NCBI GenBank assembly: GCA_019247245.1 | Contig: JAFAPF010000187.1 | Coordinates: forward strand, 1 to 8,072 | DNA from: Rubrobacter sp. | GTDB lineage: Bacteria > Actinomycetota > Rubrobacteria > Rubrobacterales > Rubrobacteraceae | Length of the DNA stretch: 8,072 bases | Reading direction: 5' to 3' | Shown: piece after piece, positions 5,774-8,072 of the stretch | Numbering within the stretch: the first letter of the stretch is position 1 | Layout: each line of letters starts with the position of its first letter | Position numbers and translations under genes: made by a program | The notes under the pieces: generated by a model | What the model saw: the letters and a program-made list of their open reading frames with translations, nothing else | Told to the model about the DNA's origin: nothing | Databases searched by the model: none

Positions 5774-6263
5774 TTGACCGAGCAGACAAATCCCTCGACA
5801 CAGCTCCTTCTCGACCAAGCAGAGATCATTCGCGTCGTGGACGGTATCGACGACGCGGTCGACGCGAAGGACTGGGTGACCTGTCGCGGGTACTTTCTAG
5901 AGGAGATCTACATAGACTTCAGCTCGCGCGCAGGCGACTCGCCCGGCCGCATGGCCGCCGGCGAGTTGGTGGGCGCCTGGTCCGCTAACCTCTACAGCGT
6001 GCTAGCCTCTACAGCGAGAAGCTAAGCTTCCATATGGGCACTAACCACCCGATCGCGATCGACGGTGACCGAGCCGAGGTGGTCTCCAAGGGCTACGCCC
6101 TTAACATTCTCAGGAGAAATACTGGCTCGAACCTGTGGGAGGTTTGGGTACCTATACCCACACATTTGAGCGTACGATGCAGGGATGGAGATGTTTAGGA
6201 ATAGCGTTGGCCGTGACCCACGCGCGAGGCAATGAGAAGGTTCGGGAATTTATCCCAGGTTAG
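5774..6263 (+). pseudogene. SnoaL-like (NTF2-fold) protein, frameshifted
   Basis: TTG 5774, with AAGGAAGGAG (5755-5764) 9 nt upstream, starts MTEQTNPSTQLLLDQAEIIR, then DDAVDAKDWVTCRGYF, a typical SnoaL-like N-terminus (small alpha+beta barrel, polyketide-cyclase-like or of unknown role). After NLYS the frame breaks because 17 bp are duplicated in tandem: GCTAaCCTCTACAGCG at 5984-5999 and GCTAgCCTCTACAGCG at 6001-6016. Removing one copy restores NLYSEKLSFHMGTNHPIAID and GDRAEVVSKGYALNILRR up to LWEVW. A second break at 6146-6148 (GGG where GGGG is expected) separates this from GTYTHTFERTMQGWRCLGIA and LAVTHARGNEKVREFIPG, which end at TAG 6261-6263. The rebuilt protein is about 157 residues, normal for the family. 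No nonsense codon lies within the rebuilt frame, so inactivation looks recent. As it stands, translation stops at 6025. Confidence 0.88.
5984..6016 (+). repeat. 17-bp tandem duplication
   Basis: Two adjacent copies with a 17-bp period differ at one of the 16 aligned bases (A5988 against G6005). Since 17 is not a multiple of three, the duplication is the direct cause of the first frameshift in the SnoaL-like gene. Confidence 0.9.
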
Positions 6264-6302
6264 TAATGAACCGCTGTGCTGTTTGGTAAAGTCCAAGGTG
6301 AA

Positions 6303-6499
6303 AGATATAAGGAGCAAGCACTACGGTGCTTATCGGCAAGAGGTACTGAGCGCAGCTTCATTCCCCCGAGAATCATGCTACAGCTTTGAGCGTTGAGGTG
6401 GCGGAGATCATCGAGCACTTTCTAGTCAGTACTAAAGGGTACATGCGAACCGATACCGACTTGCCACGTGCCCAGCCTTACATTGCTACCACCGCATAA
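6303..6499 (+). pseudogene. MazG-like nucleotide pyrophosphohydrolase remnant
   Basis: The frame holding LHSPENHATALSVEVAEIIE HF (about 6357-6420) closely matches the opening of small MazG-like/dCTPase-type proteins, where F-H-(S/T)-P-K-N-L-A-x-A-L-x-x-E-A-A-E-L-x-E-x-F is standard and the glutamates bind the metal. The preceding residues (YKEQALRCLSARGTERS) lie in another frame, so there is a frameshift near 6355-6365. After HF the similarity ends (LVSTKGYMRTDTDL) and the frame stops at TAA 6497-6499, without the expected second E-x-x-D helix. It is truncated and inactive. The family rests on one motif of about 20 residues. Confidence 0.5.
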
Positions 6500-6554
6500 A
6501 GGAAGATGTGGGTCGGGATCCTTTTAAGGAAGAACTCAGGCCTTTGGGTATTGT

Positions 6555-6639
6555 GAGGGCTTGGCTGTCGCCGTAAGATTAGGTTGCCTATCATGAGGAC
6601 CAGGTCCTGATCTCCTTCATTGCTTTCAGCCCGGCCCTC
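6555..6639 (+). terminator. GGGCTGG-type hairpin, copy 0
   Basis: GAGGGCTTGGCTG (6555-6567) pairs with CAGCCCGGCCCTC (6627-6639): 11 Watson-Crick pairs, one G-U and one mismatch. The stem is followed by TCTTTATGGG. The 59-base loop contains its own palindrome, AGGACC-A-GGTCCT (6596-6608). It is less regular than the other copies but has the same stem and the same 3' pyrimidines, and it lies 34 bp before a ~175-bp repeat, as does copy 1. Confidence 0.5.
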
Positions 6640-6642
6640 TCT

Positions 6643-7200
6643 TTATGGGCTATCACCTAAGTTGTCAAACATATCTATAGGTAGGGTAGCGCGGGGTAAG
6701 CGAGAGCATAGAATGGTTACCAACAGGTAGCCTCGTTGGTTTCTACCCAGTCAGAGCACACAACTCTAACGAGGACCACCTTTTATCGGCCCGTTTCTCA
6801 CTCGTTATGACTCCGTGTTTACTTTACAGGGACGGGTGTAGCTCAAGAAGCGTAGAGGAAGATGTTATAGCTACCGAGAAGGCTGGATCCTCCTTCTACT
6901 TCGCGCTTCTCTAATCCCAGGCCTCTTTCTACTAACTTTTGGTTAGTGCAAGAAGCCTGATGCCCTCTCAAGCGTTGGTAATGAGAAAGGAGAAGTAGGG
7001 CACCAGGTTATTAGGTTTATATACGGCACATACCTTTGTTTGGATCAAATGGCAAGGCTATCTTGTTCAGACACTTGTAACCGCGGAATCTGCGAATCAC
7101 CTGAAGAATCGGCAATCCAGGAAATCCGAATTTCCGGTGTTAGATATTCCCGAAAGCTTCTTGTCCGTGTAGTCATATACCGCTACAGGTAAGAGAGACG
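6643..7200. other. Gene-free, hairpin-rich region
   Basis: No gene is supported on either strand. Apart from the repeat at 6674-6850 it holds a 41-base imperfect hairpin at 6919-6959 (CAGGC/GCCTG outside, ACTAAC/GTTAGT inside), TGCCCT/AGGGCA arms flanking the next ~40 bases, and GGAAAT-CCGA-ATTTCC at 7120-7135. This density of inverted repeats suggests structured RNA or mobile-element debris. Confidence 0.45.
6674..6850 (+). repeat. ~175-bp structured repeat, copy A
   Basis: The first 65 bases (6674-6738) align without gaps to 7258-7322 at roughly 77% identity. The core TAGCCTCGTTG (6728-6738) is identical in both. Similarity continues with single-base gaps through AACGAGG, TATCGGCCCG and TGTAGCTCAAGA. 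An internal stem pairs AGGT..CCTCGTT with AACGAGG..ACCT. The same bases in copy B are AGAT and ATCT, a compensatory change. No coding frame is conserved. Confidence 0.6.
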
Positions 7201-7245
7201 AGGGCTGGGGCCTTAGTCATACATAGACACTGCATACCCAGCCCT
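7201..7245 (+). terminator. GGGCTGG-type hairpin, copy 1
   Basis: AGGGCTGGG (7201-7209) and CCCAGCCCT (7237-7245) form a perfect 9-bp stem with a 27-base loop, followed by CTTTAC. It is terminator-like on the plus strand, although the loop is long for a classical terminator. It lies 12 bp before repeat copy B. Confidence 0.6.
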
Positions 7246-7257
7246 CTTTACTCGCGG

Positions 7258-7432
7258 TCTATCGGTAGGATAGCCCGAGAAGAGCGACAGCGTAGGATGT
7301 CTAGCAATAGATAGCCTCGTTGAAGATCTTTCGTTGTTGTCCTTATACTCAACGAGGCTATCTATTATCGACCCGCTACCTTAGAGACAAGCACGCACTT
7401 TTACGCAGCGAGACGTATGTAGCTCAAGAGCA
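7258..7432 (+). repeat. ~175-bp structured repeat, copy B
   Basis: The second copy of the element at 6674-6850. Its central stem is perfect: AATAGATAGCCTCGTTGA (7306-7323) pairs with TCAACGAGGCTATCTATT (7349-7366) over 18 bp, with a 25-base loop. The region after the stem (TATCGACCCG, then TGTAGCTCAAGA at 7418-7429) matches copy A. No protein frame is shared, so the conserved feature is structure. Confidence 0.65.
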
Positions 7433-7433
7433 C

Positions 7434-7476
7434 GGTAGGGTACCCGGCACACCCGACCCTTCTTGCTACCTGCCGG
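7434..7476. other. Pair of interleaved stems (possible pseudoknot or terminator)
   Basis: GGTAG (7434-7438) can pair with CTACC (7466-7470), and CCGGCA (7444-7449) with TGCCGG (7471-7476). The two stems interleave as in an H-type pseudoknot or are alternatives. On the minus strand this lies directly after the stop codon of the 31-residue gene, where the CCGGCA/TGCCGG stem could help end its transcript, though no T-run follows. Confidence 0.35.
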
Positions 7477-7572
7477 TTAAGGTCCACCTCCGCGCCTGCC
7501 TCTTCCAAAAAAGAAATAGGCAAGGGCAGCCACAATAATCACGATGATTATCAACCATATAAGCGTTCGCAC
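7477..7572 (-). CDS. 31-residue single-pass membrane protein
   Basis: GTG 7572 starts MRTLIWLIIIVIIVAALAYF and then FFGRGRRGGGP, ending at TAA 7479-7477. Residues 4-22 form one membrane segment, preceded by a single Arg and followed by a Gly/Arg-rich basic tail, so the C-terminus is probably cytoplasmic. AAGGAGGTG (7590-7582) lies 9 nt before the GTG, the best ribosome binding site in the window. Very short proteins of this build (hydrophobic helix plus GRGRRGGG tail) are common in actinobacteria and mostly lack known roles. The frame is intact, and the match of binding site, helix and tail makes a chance frame unlikely. It is the only convincing gene in the last third of the window. Confidence 0.72.
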   Translation of the reverse strand: MRTLIWLIIIVIIVAALAYFFFGRGRRGGGP

Positions 7573-7581
7573 TTTTTGCTA

Positions 7582-7590
7582 CACCTCCTT
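7582..7590 (-). promoter_or_regulatory. Strong ribosome binding site of the 31-residue gene
   Basis: AAGGAGGTG on the minus strand is a near-full match to the 16S rRNA 3' end and lies 9 nt from the GTG start. It decides the start of the small gene. Confidence 0.75.
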
Positions 7591-7751
7591 CCGTTAATCT
7601 TCCGTGAGGAATTATGCCTGCACTTCTGCTTTCAAGCTTCTATCTCTGCTATTTGTTTGTAACGCCCCAGGTGCATAAGCTGCCGATACCACCTTATTCC
7701 CGGAAATTGAGCCTGCTTGGAGATGTTTACGCTTCACGGGCTTCACGGTAG
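7591..7751. other. Spacer without recognised genes
   Basis: No coding frame is supported. It contains a tandem nonamer, GCTTCACGG twice at 7731-7748, and GCCTGCT (7711-7717) facing AGCAGGC (7768-7774) further on. A promoter for the 31-residue gene must lie here on the minus strand, but no clear pair of hexamers was found. Confidence 0.4.
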
Positions 7752-7873
7752 TATACTTGAGATAAAGAGCAGGCAAGCTAATCAGCTCGAAAGGAGTGAA
7801 GTCCGATGCCTTAGTAATCGGTGCTTCGAGTCCAGAAGGGGTCCCGCATGGATCGGCGGGACCTTTTCTTTTT
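7752..7873 (+). ncRNA. Candidate small structured RNA ending in a terminator
   Basis: TATACT at 7752-7757 could be a -10 element; a -35 is poor (TTTACG with a 20-bp gap). Downstream come GAGC/GCTC arms (7767-7788) and then a long imperfect hairpin, GGA..GAAG.CCGAT / ATCGG..CTTC...TCC at 7793-7833 with a 9-base loop, and then a strong intrinsic terminator. No start codon with a useful frame is present. It is not a riboswitch class I recognise. A transcript of about 110 nt is inferred, and it could also be the leader or tail of something longer. Confidence 0.4.
7839..7873 (+). terminator. Strong intrinsic terminator
   Basis: GGTCCCGC (7840-7847) and GCGGGACC (7856-7863) form a perfect 8-bp GC-rich stem with an 8-base loop, followed at once by TTTTCTTTTT. 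The T-run fixes the plus-strand direction. Confidence 0.88.
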
Positions 7874-7878
7874 GTCCT

Positions 7879-7892
7879 AGGGGCTGGCCCCT
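7879..7892. repeat. GC-rich palindrome
   Basis: AGGGGC-TG-GCCCCT, six bases after the T-run of the terminator. It shares the GGGCTGG core with the neighbouring hairpin family but is much shorter. Confidence 0.45.
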
Positions 7893-7970
7893 TATAGCAG
7901 GGCTCTCGATCTTCTGATGTTTAGGGATTCGTCTTGGGGGGTAAAAGGTACGATCAATACATTATATTAC

Positions 7971-8009
7971 CGGGCTGGCACCCCCTCCTACACTAAGAAG
8001 CCCAGCTCG
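7971..8009 (+). terminator. GGGCTGG-type hairpin, copy 2
   Basis: CGGGCTGG (7971-7978) pairs with CCAGCTCG (8002-8009) over 8 bp, one of them G-U, with a 23-base loop, then GCTCTTATATA. The 5' arm is followed by CACC, as in copy 3, 52 bp downstream. Confidence 0.55.
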
Positions 8010-8022
8010 GCTCTTATATACT

Positions 8023-8065
8023 CGGGCTGGCACCTTCCTCTGACACACACCAGAAGTCCAGCCCG
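8023..8065 (+). terminator. GGGCTGG-type hairpin, copy 3
   Basis: CGGGCTGG (8023-8030) and CCAGCCCG (8058-8065) pair perfectly over 8 bp with a 27-base loop, followed by TCTCTTC at the window edge. With copy 2 it makes a tandem pair at 52-bp spacing. More copies may follow outside the window. Confidence 0.6.
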
Positions 8066-8072
8066 TCTCTTC

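Noticed and set aside
6831..6905. tRNA gene, because GGGTGTAGCTCAAGAAGCG looks like the 5' part of a tRNA D-arm
   Set aside because: No acceptor-stem partner, anticodon stem or TTCGA-type T-loop follows at the right distance. The same stretch in repeat copy B also lacks them.
7717..7917. 66-codon frame across the candidate RNA and its terminator
   Set aside because: It has no ribosome binding site, reads straight through a strong intrinsic terminator, and has no protein-like features.
7201..8065. CRISPR array from the repeated GGGCTGG hairpins
   Set aside because: Spacing is irregular (hundreds of bases, then 52), repeats are only arm-conserved with variable loops, and no Cas genes are present.
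7971..8072. T-box riboswitch, because CGGGCTGGCACC resembles the T-box sequence GGGTGGNACC
   Set aside because: No specifier stem I, AG-bulge or GA motif is visible, the unit repeats every 52 bp, and the whole GGGCTGG arm pairs directly with CCAGCCC rather than forming the antiterminator with a free UGGN bulge.

Overview
The window looks like an accessory, decaying stretch of a bacterial chromosome. The protein families (GYD domain, SRAP/YedK, CPBP protease, SnoaL-like, IS1595-type transposase) and the strong AAGGAGG-type ribosome binding sites fit an actinobacterium of the Rubrobacter/Thermoleophilia kind, or possibly Chloroflexota. This placement is an inference from style, not a database match. 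By eye, base composition is about 50% GC in most genes and spacers. The 5' parts of the CPBP and SnoaL pseudogenes look clearly GC-richer, as if they came from a GC-richer source.

Layout. 1-125: the 3' end of an unrecognised gene, followed by a perfect GC-rich palindrome. 275-1359: an IS1595/ISXO2-type insertion sequence with an intact transposase on the minus strand and a divergent 56-codon gene. Their starts are 14 bp apart and their ribosome binding sites lie within the same 11 bp. A good sigma70-type promoter for the transposase lies beyond the small gene, so the transposase mRNA leader should be antisense to all of the small gene. 1436-1657: a possible small membrane protein. 1911-2204 (minus): a GYD-domain protein. 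2229-2955: no intact gene, only interrupted reading frames, one with a faint ParB look. 2956-3633 (minus): a multi-pass membrane protein. 3946-4566: a CPBP intramembrane protease pseudogene with one nonsense codon and compensating frameshifts. 4597-4767: a hydrophobic remnant. 4982-5644: an intact SRAP (YedK/HMCES-like) gene. 5774-6263: a SnoaL-like pseudogene broken by a 17-bp tandem duplication and a one-base loss. 6303-6499: a MazG-like remnant.

The last third (about 6555-8072) has only one convincing gene, a previously unlisted 31-residue membrane protein at 7572-7477 (minus) with a textbook ribosome binding site. The rest is rich in inverted repeats: four copies of a GGGCTGG-type hairpin, each followed by a pyrimidine tract; two diverged copies of a ~175-bp element with a conserved stem that shows compensatory base changes; and a structured segment ending in a strong intrinsic terminator (7839-7873). 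The combination [GGGCTGG hairpin + ~175-bp element] occurs twice, and two further hairpins sit at the right edge. This repeated structured module is the best candidate for something undescribed.

The surviving genes do not form a recognisable pathway. The transposon, the several pseudogenes at different stages of decay and the repeats suggest a region where acquired genes are being lost.
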